64,000 nt of DNA from Nitrincola sp. A-D6 (lineage in GTDB: Bacteria; Pseudomonadota; Gammaproteobacteria; Pseudomonadales; Balneatricaceae): assembly GCF_000764495.1 (NCBI RefSeq), contig NZ_JRLB01000031.1:1-64000 (forward strand). Reading direction: 5' to 3'. The position numbers and the translations under genes are program-made. Below the pieces are notes generated by a model. That model worked only from the letters and a program-made list of their open reading frames with translations. It searched no databases and had not been told where the DNA came from. Positions 27,548 to 37,972 of this stretch are shown here, piece by piece (positions within the stretch are counted from its first letter, which is position 1; each line of letters opens with the position of its first letter).

Positions 27548-30368
27548 TTAGTAGAAGCGACTCTCAATACGTTGCTGTTGCAAACGTTGGTAGCCACTGA
27601 AATCCGGAATAATCGGCGCAGCATCACTTTCTGGAAGCAGGGCGCCAAAGCTGCGGATCTGGTATTGCCGTGTTTGTAGTTGCTCTAGCAGGTCTAGCAG
27701 ATCTTCACGGGTAATATCAGATACCTGTTCGGCGATCTGATAGTGTGTTGTGAATGCACCATCACGATCCAGCTCCCGCCAATAGCGTTGAGAACGTTCA
27801 GACAACCGGGTATCCGGCTGTAATAAACGTGAACGCAAGCCCTGCCGAAAATCAGCTAACCGCGCATCACTCAATTGCTGCAGTTGGCTGTGCATATCGA
27901 TTAAAAATTGATCAAAATAAGATTCCAGTTTTACCGGGTCAGCGACGGGTGATTGCACAATAAGTGCCAAACCAGGCACATCGCCCATGGGCAGGTAGTT
28001 AGCAAAAACGATATAACCCAGCTGCATTTCAGTGCGCAACCGTGAATAAAATGGTGTTGATATAATCTCATTCAACAGGGCGACACCTGCGCGCTGCTTG
28101 ATGCTGTGGTCATCTGCCTGTAAATAACGAACCAACGTAGCATCGTTGTGTGCCAGTTTCAGTGTATCAGTCAGTTGGCTGTTCAGCGGGATTTCAACCA
28201 CAGGCACCCGGATTCCGGAAACCGGATGGGTTTCAGACAGGAGTTTAGTCTGAATTTGCTGCGCCATACTCAGGGCCGTATCCGCGGTTATATTGCCATG
28301 TGCCAGGATACGCACTTCCGCTTCGGTATATAACTCTGCAAGAAACTGCTCTAACTGCTCAGGTGTCACCTTGGCGAGTGCTTCCAGCCGGTCTTCCGTA
28401 CTCCAGCGTGACATAAGTGCAGTAAAGAGCTGCTGCATGGCCAGCTGGTAAGGGCCTTCCTGACGTTGATTAATCAGGCGTTCTTCAAATTGCTGGCGTA
28501 CCCGCTCAAATCGGGCAGGGGTGATTTCAGGCTGTAGCATCTCCTGCAGCAGATAATCGAGCAGCAGGGGCTGTTTGTCATTGTAACCGGAAATTTGCAA
28601 AGAGATGCCACGCAGGTGCGGGTAGAGTGAAACATTCAGCCCGGCCTGAGATGCATCATAGAGCATCTCATTCATCTGATCATTGAGTATCCGGGTGTAG
28701 AGTTCCAGCATAACGGCATTTTCGGCACTCGCAAGTGCCAGATGAGTCATCATTGCAAAGTAAATATCGGCACGCGGGCGCAGGAACTGCTGGTCCTGTT
28801 GATGCCACAAGCTGAAACCGGGTTCATCCCGCAAGGTTACCGGTAAATCAGTCTGCGTATCAGAGCGTTCAGTTAACGCCAGTGAATCGGGAATAAACAG
28901 ATTAAGCTTGCGCAGATGCAGATCGCTATCAGGGCTGATTCACGCCACAGCGTCAGACGTTGCTCGTCGATAGGTGCAAACCGGTAACCCGCGTTATAAC
29001 GCTTTTCGGTGAACTCCGGCGTGACCTGGTCATGCTGTAACGTCAGTAATAGATTATCTGGATGCAACTGGCGTAAATAGGTATCAATCAGCTCGGCTTC
29101 AAAGCTTTCCAGCAGATAGTTGGCATTCAGCAGGTTTTCAACCGGATAGCGCTGCTGCATCTGTGCCAGCATCATAACTTCATGAATGGCCTGTGGCTGA
29201 TCACGAAACTGAAACTGTAACTCTGCCAACTGGCTTTCTTCCTGGTACAGGCTTTCGCTCAGGCCCTGCTGTTGCAGTAAGCTGACATAGCCAAAGAACA
29301 ACGCGGTAATTTGATCAACCTGATCAAGGCCATCATCGGTTAATTCGATATTCACCTGGAAACTTGCCTGGCCGGGCAGGTCGAGGCTGGTGAAGGCTGA
29401 AAGTCCTGTTGCCAGCTGCTTTGATTTCAGCAGGCTGAACAGGCTGCCTTCACCTTCATACCCCAGGAGACTGCCAATAAAGTACAGTGGCTTGCTGCGC
29501 CAATGGTCACGAATGGGTCAATCGGAAAGGTTAGCGACAGGGTACGTTGCTGACGCAAAGTTTGAATTTCAAGCTGCAAGGGTAGCTGGCCTTCATCGAA
29601 CAGTGGTGCCTGATCCACATAAGCGTCAGCCTGAAAATTGGCTATATCACTAAAACGCATTTCCACCAGCTCACGCAGCTCGTCAAGTGATTGGGGACCA
29701 CTGATCACCAGGCTCATTAGATTGGCTGAGTAGTACTGCTGGTAGAAATCAATCAGCGCGTCGCGTATGCGGACATTTTCACTATCTGACAAGGAGCGCA
29801 GGTCTCCCACGGCAAAGTTACTCCAGGCATGCGCAGCATTCATTACCTGTTTGGTAACCTCGTGTACGCGGCGGCTGTCATCCCGGCGTTTGGCTTGAAA
29901 CTCAGACTCAACAGCGTGACGTTCCCGCTCCACATACTCAGCAGAAAATAATGGGTCAATAAAAAACCGCGAAAAGCGATCCAGGGCACCTGTGAGGGAC
30001 TCAGGACGTACATCAAAGAAATAGTTGGTGTTCTCATACGCTGTGAAAGCATTGTGTGAGCCACCGTTGGCACTGATGAACGCCTGGTAGCTGTCAGCTT
30101 CCGGGTATTTTTCTGTACCCAGAAACAGCATATGCTCCAGAAAGTGTGCCAGACCTGGAATTTCTGCGGGATTAGCACCAGAACCAACCGCTACATCCAT
30201 TGAAGCCGCGGCTTTTTCGGCTTCAGGATCAGAAATCAACAATACTTTAAGCTGGTTGGGTAAAGTGAAGGCTTCAAATGCGCGGTTGTCATAGGGGCTC
30301 TGAATGACCTGAGCTGAAACGAAACCGGAAAAACTGAGCAGAAACAATAAAAAAACAACGCGGAACAT
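27548..30368 (-). CDS. M16 zinc metallopeptidase (insulinase/pitrilysin family), two frameshifts
   Basis: Secreted or periplasmic peptidase. The start at 30368 gives a signal peptide (MFRVVFLLFLLSFSGFVSA). The inverted zinc motif HFLEHMLFLG lies near residue 80, with the downstream Glu in ERERHAVESEF. The frame breaks at 29505-29506 (one G short; corrected FVTHWRSKPLYFIGSLLGYE) and near 28936 (one T short; corrected RESSPDSDLHLRKLNLFIP). Rejoined it has about 940 residues with the four-domain layout of pitrilysin, and probably degrades short peptides. Gene name ptrA is possible but not certain. Confidence 0.88.
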
Positions 30369-30501
30369 TTTGAATCCTGTAACCGGTGGCATAAGATACC
30401 TGTAAGTCTTTGAAGGCTTATGTTGATGTTCGATAAGACTGAAGAGTAGTCAGATAGTTCCTGACTACCGCTTGGCGTTAATTCCACTCTGTCACGGAAA
30501 T

Positions 30502-30890
30502 ATGTCTATGAACCGGGAAAAAGTGATTTTTGCATTTTTTATTATACTGCACTGACATTAAATTTCGGCTTTTTTGTTGGTGAAATCGATAATATTGATC
30601 ATCATGATGTCTGGGAGCTGTTTGCGGCCCTGGTTGTCAGCCTGATTTGTACCGTACTTAAGTTTGGGGATCGTACCCATCTTGGTGCGCTGATGTTGGC
30701 GACCAGTCTGGTGGCAGATCTGCAGTTATTGATTGCAGCTTGCACCTGGGGCTATGGCGTGAATATTCATGCAGGAGGCATGACGCCTTCAATTACCGCC
30801 AGTATGGTTTCTTTCGCAGCGGGCGCTCTGATTGCCAATGTGGTGTCGGTGATACTGCTAATGGTTGAGACCATTATTGTGCGGCGCTAA
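30502..30890 (+). CDS. Small integral membrane protein upstream of the K+ channel, frameshifted
   Basis: Reconstructed by eye; no intact frame shows it whole. The ATG at 30502 (or 30508) starts MSMNREKVIFAFFIIL; the frame is lost near 30549, where one G of GG is missing. Corrected, it continues as ALTLNFGFFVGEIDNIDHHD and LFAALVVSLICTVLKFGDR, then three more hydrophobic stretches up to VETIIVRR and a stop at 30888-30890. About 130 residues with four likely helices. It ends 2 bases before the channel gene, so it is probably a partner or auxiliary subunit. I do not know a named family. Confidence 0.65.
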
Positions 30891-30892
30891 GC

Positions 30893-32584
30893 ATGCAAAA
30901 TATACTGTATCTGCTATTGCGGCGTCTGCGCACGCCCTTGATCATGCTGATAGTGGTTTATGCCATTACCATCGCAGGCTTCGTGCTTATTCCGGGGCAG
31001 GATGATCAGGGTGAGCCCTGGCGGATGGGCTTTTTTCACGCCTTCTACTTTCTTTCTTACATGGCTACCACGATCGGCTTTGGTGAAATTCCTTTCGCCT
31101 TTACCAATGCACAGCGTATGTGGGCCATGGTAAGTATTTATCTGTCTGTTTCAGCCTGGCTGTATGCGATTGGTGCTACCTTGCAGGTTTTTCAGGAAGC
31201 GTCATTTTTACGCCTGATTCGCTTGCGCCGTTTTATTAAATCTGTGAACGCACTGGATGAACCCTTCTGGTTAATTTGTGGCTACGGCGTTACCGGTAGC
31301 CTGATTGTAAGGGAGCTGGCTGCGCAGCAAATCAGATCTGTGGTTCTGGATGTTGATCAGGCGCGAGTGGATAGTCTGGAGCTTGAAAATGCTCTTGTGC
31401 CTATTCCAGTATTCTGTGCCGATGCTTCCCGGCCGGATAACCTTGAGTATGCAGGTATCCGGCATCCCTGTTGTCAGGGTGTGATGGCATTGACCAACAA
31501 TGATAATGCCAATTTGTCCATTGCCATTGCCAGTAAACTACAATACCCCAAACGCCAGGTGTTCAGTCGCACGCAATCTGCACAGCATGCTGCAAATCTG
31601 GCTTCATTTGGGACAGATCTGATTGTAGACCCGTTTAAAGTCTATGCTGAGTACCTGGCACTGGCTGTGAGTTCCCCGAAAAAACATCTGGTATTTGATT
31701 GGTTAACTAATCCGCAGCATCGTGCCTTATCCAGTCTGTATAAAATACGTCAGGGGCGTTGGATTATCTGTGGTTATGGACGCTACGGACAGGCTTTGTA
31801 CAAGGCTTTAGTGCAAGTGGGTGTTGATATCACGGTGATCGAGCCGGATATCCAGGGCCGGCATACGCCTGATGATAGTGTTGAGGGCACAGGGACAGAA
31901 GCAGGTACCTTACGTCAGGCCAGAGTGGAAACGGCTGTGGGTATTGTGGCCGGAACAGCCAATGACGCCGATAATCTCTCCATTATCATGACCGCACGCG
32001 AACTCAATCCAAAATTAACCTGTGTAGTGCGCCAGAATCGACACTCAAACGAGCGGGTATTCCAGCATGCAAATTGTGATTTTGTGATGAAGTCAGGTGC
32101 CGTTATCGCCAGTCGGATTATGGCTTACAGCCGCTCAAGCCTGTTATTGGTTTTTATTGAACATCTGTTGCAGCAGTCTGACGTTTGGGCACACACGCTG
32201 CTGAATCGCCTCAATCACCATGTTGGTGATGAACGCCTGGAAACCTGGGAGGTGGTTATCAATGAGGATAAAACGCCCGCTGTGTGCAGCTTTATAGCAG
32301 TTGAAGGGAGTCTTCAGTTAAAATATCTGATGAAAAATCCACATGACCGACAAGTGATGCTCGATTGCTTTCCACTGCTGTTGCAGCAGGGAGATGATCT
32401 GGATTATTTACCCGGTGAGTTACAGGTGTTACAGCCAGGTGACAGGGTGTTATTTTGCGGCCGTGCAGAGGCAAGCCGTGAGATGGAGTGGAATTTAAAT
32501 AATTATAATATGTTGCATTATTCTGTCACAGGAGATGATGCGGGCCATACTGTTTTGGCCCGGATACTGCGAAAATTCATCTAG
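30893..32584 (+). CDS. Potassium channel with two TrkA-N (RCK) domains
   Basis: 563 residues. TM1 is near residues 14-34, the selectivity filter region is ATTIGFGEIPF (58-68) and TM2 is near 75-98, so it is a two-helix pore. Two NAD-binding RCK domains follow, with Rossmann motifs LICGYGVTGSLIVREL and IICGYGRYGQALYKAL. The filter reads TIGFGE rather than TVGYGD, a variant seen in some bacterial channels. Tandem RCK domains in one chain resemble GsuK or Kch-like gated channels. It follows the small membrane protein by 2 bases. Confidence 0.88.
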   Translation: MQNILYLLLRRLRTPLIMLIVVYAITIAGFVLIPGQDDQGEPWRMGFFHAFYFLSYMATTIGFGEIPFAFTNAQRMWAMVSIYLSVSAWLYAIGATLQVFQEASFLRLIRLRRFIKSVNALDEPFWLICGYGVTGSLIVRELAAQQIRSVVLDVDQARVDSLELENALVPIPVFCADASRPDNLEYAGIRHPCCQGVMALTNNDNANLSIAIASKLQYPKRQVFSRTQSAQHAANLASFGTDLIVDPFKVYAEYLALAVSSPKKHLVFDWLTNPQHRALSSLYKIRQGRWIICGYGRYGQALYKALVQVGVDITVIEPDIQGRHTPDDSVEGTGTEAGTLRQARVETAVGIVAGTANDADNLSIIMTARELNPKLTCVVRQNRHSNERVFQHANCDFVMKSGAVIASRIMAYSRSSLLLVFIEHLLQQSDVWAHTLLNRLNHHVGDERLETWEVVINEDKTPAVCSFIAVEGSLQLKYLMKNPHDRQVMLDCFPLLLQQGDDLDYLPGELQVLQPGDRVLFCGRAEASREMEWNLNNYNMLHYSVTGDDAGHTVLARILRKFI

Positions 32585-32715
32585 TTCAGTGAGTGTCTCA
32601 CTACCAACTATGTGGTTAAAGTCAAGACTATCAATTAGTCGTATTTGCGCTTATATTTGAGCTTGATGATTACATTAGAATCCATGCGTTTAAGTGTGTA
32701 CACAGTGAGGTGCTG

Positions 32716-33594
32716 ATGAACCGTTTTACACTTCCTCTTTTAACCCTTCTGATCGGACTGTTTTTGTTACCCATGGAGGCTGAGGCAAAACGCTTCGGTG
32801 GAGGCATCAGCGGTGGAAAGTCTTTTGCTGTGCCTCAGCGTCAGGCGACCCCTCCTGCACAACGACAACAGCAACGTCAGGACGGTGCTCAGAATCAGCA
32901 GGCGGCGCGTCCCGGTATGGGTGGTTTGATGGGTGGCTTGCTTGCCGGTGGTTTGTTGGCTGCGTTGTTCATGGGCGGCGCCTTCGACGGTATTCAGTTG
33001 ATGGATATCTTGTTGATCGCCGGAATCGGATTTTTGATTTTCAAATTTCTTAAAGGTTTGCGAGGTAACACAGCTAATCCTCGAACCGCTTATGCCGGGC
33101 AGAGTTCACCTGCTGCTTTTGCTGCTGGCCCTGACCAGCCGACTATGTCACGTAGCGGGTTTATGCCCGAGCCTCCTGTGTCCGGGTTGGCTACAGGCTA
33201 TATGATGGAACCACTGGATCTACCTGAATGGTTTGATCAGGACGCCTTTCTGGAGGCGGCCGGAAAACACTTTACTCACCTGCAAGGTGTTTGGGATCTT
33301 CAGGATTGGGACGAAATTGCCACCTATACCTCCGCTGAAATGTTGGCCTTGCTACAGCAGGAACGCGCCGGATTAGCGCATGATCAGCATACGGAAGTGG
33401 TATCGGTAATGGCTGAACTCATTAACTTTATCGATAAGGGTGATCGTGTGATTGCCAGTGTGAATTTTTATGGTTGGCTAAGGGAAGAAGATCAGGGTGA
33501 TGCAACTGAGTTCAGTGAGATTTGGCACCTTGAGCGTAGCATGCAGGAACAGCCGGGTAACTGGATAATCGTAGGTATTGAGCAACCGGCCTAG
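32716..33594 (+). CDS. Tim44-like domain membrane protein
   Basis: 292 residues. The ATG at 32716 is chosen because GAGG lies 5 bases before it. An N-terminal signal peptide or anchor (LPLLTLLIGLFLLPMEAEA) is followed by KRFGGGISGGKSFAVPQ, a phrase typical of bacterial Tim44-like proteins. Then come a Gln-rich linker, a Gly-rich hydrophobic segment and one more membrane helix near residues 98-112. The last ~130 residues are the Tim44-like (NTF2-fold) domain. Function in bacteria is poorly known. A terminator follows at 33633-33673. Confidence 0.85.
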   Translation: MNRFTLPLLTLLIGLFLLPMEAEAKRFGGGISGGKSFAVPQRQATPPAQRQQQRQDGAQNQQAARPGMGGLMGGLLAGGLLAALFMGGAFDGIQLMDILLIAGIGFLIFKFLKGLRGNTANPRTAYAGQSSPAAFAAGPDQPTMSRSGFMPEPPVSGLATGYMMEPLDLPEWFDQDAFLEAAGKHFTHLQGVWDLQDWDEIATYTSAEMLALLQQERAGLAHDQHTEVVSVMAELINFIDKGDRVIASVNFYGWLREEDQGDATEFSEIWHLERSMQEQPGNWIIVGIEQPA

Positions 33595-33632
33595 GCGACC
33601 AGCGTTAAACATTTGTATTTAGTAACTGTATT

Positions 33633-33673
33633 CAAAACAGGCAGCCATTGATGAATCATGGCTGCCTGTTTTG
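33633..33673. terminator. Bidirectional terminator between the Tim44-like gene and yaaA
   Basis: CAAAACAGGCAGCCAT (33633-33648) and ATGGCTGCCTGTTTTG (33658-33673) form a perfect 16-bp stem with a 9-base loop, with A- and T-runs at the base. It ends both convergent genes. Confidence 0.9.
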
Positions 33674-33678
33674 GTTTA

Positions 33679-34451
33679 TCAGTTATGATCGCGTAAAAAG
33701 ACAGGTGCTTCTGCACTCGAATGCTCGGGGCTATAGTAGTAGCCATCCAGATCAAACTGCAACAAAGCATCCGTTGACTCTATCTGATTCTGGATCAGAT
33801 AACGGCTCATCAAACCACGTGCTTTTTTGGCATAAAAGCTGATGATTTTGTACTGCCCGTTTTTCCAGTCTTTGAACACGGGTGAAACCAGCTGACCCTC
33901 CAGGCGTTTTTTATTAATAGCACCAAAGTACTCATTCGATGCCAGGTTGATGATCAACGGATCACTGACCTGGGCCGACTCAGCATTCAACTGCTCAGTG
34001 AGGCGGTCTCCCCAGAAATCATACAGGTTATTACCCTTGTCTGTTTTTAGTCGGGTGCCCATCTCCAGTCGGTAGGGTTGCATCAGTCTAAGGGTTTTAG
34101 TACACCATAAAGACCGGATAAGATGCGCAAATGCTGCTGAGCAAAGGTAAAGTCGCTGTCAGACAGGCTTTGGGCATCCAGGCCGGTGTAAACATCGCCC
34201 TTGAATGCCAATATGGCCTGACGCGCATTTTCAGGTGTATGTTGGGCTTGCCAGCTTTCATAGCGCGCAACATTTAGACTGGCGAGCTTGTCACTCAGTT
34301 TCATCAACTGGGCAATATCCTGTACCGCATAGTTTCGAAGTTGGGTAATCAGCTGTTTCGCTTCGTTAGTAAACTGCGGCATAGATGACTGGTTAGTCAC
34401 GGGCTTTGAATCAAAATCCAGTGTTTTGGCTGGTGATATCAAGATCAGCAT
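33679..34451 (-). CDS. yaaA: Peroxide stress protein YaaA, frameshifted
   Basis: DUF328 protein that limits intracellular iron during hydrogen peroxide stress in E. coli. The start [15 protein letters not shown] is diagnostic, as is the later [11 protein letters not shown] joined to [12 protein letters not shown]. The two halves are in different frames; restoring one base at 34086 (GG on the plus strand) gives [17 protein letters not shown] as in the family. Joined length 257 residues, normal. Confidence 0.93.
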
Positions 34452-34495
34452 AGTGGCAGAAAAAATCCTGTGTCAGTTAAAGTTTCAAGTCCGTA

Positions 34496-34729
34496 TCAGC
34501 CACGCAAGCGACTGTTCAACTCATCAACTACCTCAGCCCAGTCAGAATCACTGGAGATAGCATCGCGCAGAAAGCTGGCCTGTGCGTCATTCCAGAAGGT
34601 GGCATCTTCCAGTTTTATCTTGTCTGAGAAAAGCTTGTGTGTGTTGATGAACTGATCGATGTGTGCATCAGTTGATGCCAGTCCAAGCTGTTCGAACAAA
34701 GTATTCATTGTATGCGCAGACGTGTCCAT
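34496..34729 (-). CDS. DUF2789 family protein
   Basis: 77 residues. The start at 34729 is fixed by GGAGG 5 bases upstream. MDTSAHTMNTLFEQLGL and the closing WAEVVDELNSRLRG are typical of the DUF2789 family of small helical proteins. Function unknown. It lies 44 bases upstream of yaaA on the same strand, so the two may share a transcript. Confidence 0.85.
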   Translation of the reverse strand: MDTSAHTMNTLFEQLGLASTDAHIDQFINTHKLFSDKIKLEDATFWNDAQASFLRDAISSDSDWAEVVDELNSRLRG

Positions 34730-34807
34730 ATTCACCTCCGGTGAACTTATATGCAGTTATTTTCATGGTAAGTCTTGGTCACAGGTGTGACTTTGTCAAA
34801 GCGCTGG

Positions 34808-34836
34808 TTAACCCGTAAACGCCTTTCGTGTATGCT
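34808..34836 (+). promoter_or_regulatory. Probable trpS promoter
   Basis: TTAACC (34808-34813) and TATGCT (34831-34836) are separated by 17 bases, 38 bases before the trpS ATG. A moderate match to sigma-70 boxes. Confidence 0.4.
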
Positions 34837-34874
34837 TAGCAACTTCAACTTAAGTCACGTTTTACAGGTCTGTA

Positions 34875-36152
34875 ATGGGTAAAAAAACAGTTTTAACCGG
34901 TATCACTACGACCGGTATACCACATATTGGCAATTATCTGGGTGCGATCAAACCAGCGATCGAAGCCAGTCTTAATCCTGAGTATAACAGCTATTTTTTT
35001 CTGGCTGACTACCATGCGTTGATAAAATGTCAGGATCCGCAACGTGTTGCTGAGTCAACCCGCGCTATAGCGGCTACCTGGCTGGCACTGGGGCTGGATA
35101 CGGATATGGCCACTTTTTACCGTCAAACCGATATTCCTGAAATTCCAGAACTGACCTGGATACTCACCTGTCAGACCTCCAAAGGGTTAATGAATCGTGC
35201 GCATGCCTACAAGGCCGCTGTCGATGCCAATCGTGAGGCTGGCAAAGACGACCTGGATGATGGTGTGACCATGGGGTTGTTCAACTACCCGGTGCTCATG
35301 GCGGCTGATATTCTGATGTTTAACGCCGATATTATTCCGGTGGGTAAGGACCAGATACAGCATATTGAAATGGCTCGCGATATAGCCGGGCGCTTCAACC
35401 ACCAGTTTGGATCGCTGCTGACCTTGCCAGAAGCTCAGGTTGATGAAGACACCCAACTGATCCCGGGCCTGGATGGACGAAAAATGTCCAAGAGCTATGA
35501 TAATACCCTGCCACTGTTTGCCAGTGCTGATGAGTTGTATCGGTTGATCAAGTTGATCAAGACAGACTCACGTCAACCAGGTGAGCCCAAAGATCCGGAC
35601 AGCAGCACCTTGTTTCAACTCTATCGTTGTTTTGCCAGTGCCGATGAAACCGCACAGATGCGGCGTGAATTTGAAAACGGGATTGCCTGGGGTGATGCGA
35701 AGAAACAACTGTTCGAATACCTGGATGCCACGCTATCAGCACCGCGCCAGCGTTACCATGAGTTGATGGGAGATCTGGACTATGTTGAGTCCATACTGCA
35801 CAAAGGCGCTGAGAAGGCCCGTGCTCAGGCGGCCCCTTTGCTTAGCCAGGTGCGTGTCGCTGTGGGTATTCGCCCTCTGACCTATGTGGCGCCTTCAGCA
35901 GCGGCTGCAGCGCAGAAAAAAGAGAAATCCTCAGAAGCCCAGGAGCGGGCTGAAGCGGGACGTAAGCGCGCAATTTTATTGCAGTTACAGCCCTTGCTGG
36001 AACTAGTGGCTGGCGCGGAAGATAAATCCAGTGCGGCACAGGCATTGATCGCTGAGAAAACCGCTGAAGTGGAAACTCTCAAGAAAAAAGCCCGCCAGAA
36101 AGCTCAGAACGAGCTGGAGCTGCTGCAGGAAGCCTTGGCGGAGTGGCTTTAA
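34875..36152 (+). CDS. trpS: Tryptophanyl-tRNA synthetase with C-terminal extension
   Basis: Charges tRNA-Trp. Class I motifs are present: TGIPHIGNYLGAI (HIGH-type) at the N-terminus and GRKMSKSYDN (KMSKS) near residue 202. At 425 residues it is about 90 longer than E. coli TrpS (334). The extra C-terminal part, from about residue 335, is an Ala/Lys/Glu-rich probable coiled coil. The AVGIRPLTYV junction suggests a natural longer subtype rather than a fusion error. It is followed at 2 bases by a Sel1-type gene. Confidence 0.95.
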   Translation: MGKKTVLTGITTTGIPHIGNYLGAIKPAIEASLNPEYNSYFFLADYHALIKCQDPQRVAESTRAIAATWLALGLDTDMATFYRQTDIPEIPELTWILTCQTSKGLMNRAHAYKAAVDANREAGKDDLDDGVTMGLFNYPVLMAADILMFNADIIPVGKDQIQHIEMARDIAGRFNHQFGSLLTLPEAQVDEDTQLIPGLDGRKMSKSYDNTLPLFASADELYRLIKLIKTDSRQPGEPKDPDSSTLFQLYRCFASADETAQMRREFENGIAWGDAKKQLFEYLDATLSAPRQRYHELMGDLDYVESILHKGAEKARAQAAPLLSQVRVAVGIRPLTYVAPSAAAAAQKKEKSSEAQERAEAGRKRAILLQLQPLLELVAGAEDKSSAAQALIAEKTAEVETLKKKARQKAQNELELLQEALAEWL

Positions 36153-36153
36153 T

Positions 36154-36558
36154 ATGCGCACCCTCGGGCGTTTGCTGGCACCACTGATCTTCTGGATCGC
36201 CTATGCGTTGTTCCGCTCGCCCTTTGCCCGAAGTGGTAAAGGGCGCCATGATTATGTGATGAAGCTGTTCCGTTATGCCGCCGATCATCAAAGCCGGCGG
36301 GCATTGTCGGTGTATGGCCATCTGCTGCATTTTCGTGGTGAAGGGGTGAGCAATCGGATTCAGGGTGCGATCTATCTGCAGCAAGCTGCTGACCTGGGGG
36401 ATATGAAAGCCCAGTATCAGATGGGACGAATTTTCGAAAAGGGTTTTGAAGGCTACTTTCGAGAGGACGGTATCAAAGCACGCCACTATTATTCTCTGGC
36501 AGCGCGTCAGGGTCATAGCCTGGCCCTGACGCGACTGGAAGAGGGCGTTAACGATTAA
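36154..36558 (+). CDS. Sel1-like repeat protein
   Basis: 134 residues. A short hydrophobic N-terminus (LGRLLAPLIFWIAYALF) probably anchors it. Sel1-type units then follow: DHQSRRALSVYGHLLHFRGEG, NRIQGAIYLQQAADLGD and AQYQMGRIFEKGFEGY with RHYYSLAARQGHSLAL. Such repeats mediate protein contacts. It begins 2 bases after trpS, so it is co-transcribed, and its stop overlaps the end of the convergent DUF4139 gene by 11 bases. Confidence 0.8.
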   Translation: MRTLGRLLAPLIFWIAYALFRSPFARSGKGRHDYVMKLFRYAADHQSRRALSVYGHLLHFRGEGVSNRIQGAIYLQQAADLGDMKAQYQMGRIFEKGFEGYFREDGIKARHYYSLAARQGHSLALTRLEEGVND

Positions 36559-37959
36559 TGCGTTTTTTCATCTCTACGCTAAAGCGCATGGTTTCTGTGC
36601 CACCGGCTGGAAGGTGCATGCTCCAGGTTAGTTGACCGGCACCATCTTCCTGCATGGTATGGCTCGATTCTTTTAGTTCCCACTCCTGCTGAAATCCAGC
36701 GCTCAGATCGACACGGCGTCCTTCGTTTCCAGCGTTGGTGATGCTGACCTCCTGCTGTACCGTAACACTATCAAACCCATCGCTGAACAGGGTTTGCTTA
36801 CGGCTGATGTTCAGGTCGAAAGCTCGACCCAGCGACAGAACGGCTTCTTCACCCGCCGCCAGGTTATCTAGTTGTGCGGCGCCGATAAACTGCAGTTCAC
36901 CTTGACGATCCGGACGAAATACTCTGGCCTGCCCAGCCGGTAAAGGTGAGTTACTCTCATCCAGTGAGGGCGCTTCAAACACCAGTTGCACTTCGGGTTG
37001 AGACTGGTGGCGCTGTTGATCCATCGCTGGCCAGATGTTGAAGTGGTGGCGATAGGTCATTTTCACCGGCAGGTCATCAAACTGTACCAGGGGCAACTGT
37101 TTGGTTTCGTCGTGCTTTAGCGTGACTGGGTAGGGAAGACGGTAGAGGTAAAAGTCCTGCATCTGCTCTGGTGCATTGGCCTGGCCACCCATGGCATCAC
37201 TCATTGCCATCGCACGCATCATTTCAGGACGTTCTTGGGTCGGTGTGTTGATATCGCCAGCCATCAGGCGCAGGTCAGCATCCTGAAAACTACTGCCGCT
37301 GCGGTTATAAATAGATGCCAAACCCTCAGCCGCTAACGACTTGCCATGACTGTCCAGGGTAAGTACATAGTCCATCTGCCAGCCGAGGCCACGACTGAGG
37401 TAGTTGAGGTGTGCCGTGCTCTCTGTGTTTGTACCAGCGCTGACAAACTGCAAGCCGGCTTGCCCTTGCAAATTATCAGGCAGTTCAGAAGGAAGATAAA
37501 GCGCCATTCTGAGCTATGCATCGGAATGGATTCAATCCGCCCATCACGTCGAATCAGTGTTTGCTGTTCAATGCTGAGCAGTTCGACCGTGCTGATGGTT
37601 TCCTGCCCTGTCGCCTGGTTGACCCGGGCCAGTTGAATAAATTTGCCCAGATGCGCTTGTAGCAAGGCATGGTAGCTTAAAGGACTTTGTAGCAGGCTTT
37701 GTTCCAGAATCTGGCCGGCCCCTTGAATGCGCAGTGTTTCCGGCAGCATCTGATGGCTCACATTGTCAACGCGGATACGTTGCCCGGGTGACAAGGCTGG
37801 CAGGCGGCGTTGATCCTGAATCATTGCCAGGTCCTGATTATAAAGAGTCAGGGTAAGGTGTGATTGATCGGCTGCAGTAATCATACCCGCCTGTAACGGC
37901 AGGGACGCCAGTCCGAGACTTAAACAAAATGAAGAAATATTCAAAAAACCACGCATCAC
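36548..37959 (-). CDS. DUF4139 secreted protein, frameshifted
   Basis: Starts with a signal peptide (MMRGFLNISSFCLSLGLASLPLQA). The N-terminal domain (LTLYNQDLAMIQDQRRLPA) and the C-terminal beta-rich part (ADLRLMAGDIN, SYITNAGNEGRRVDL-like segments) fit DUF4139 proteins. The frame is lost near 37506-37510: the reading IPMHSS must pass to MALYLPSELPDNLQGQ. Joined length about 470 residues. Function unknown. It follows the pseudokinase gene after 13 bases, so the two are likely co-expressed. Confidence 0.75.
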
Positions 37960-37972
37960 AAGGCTCCTGTGA

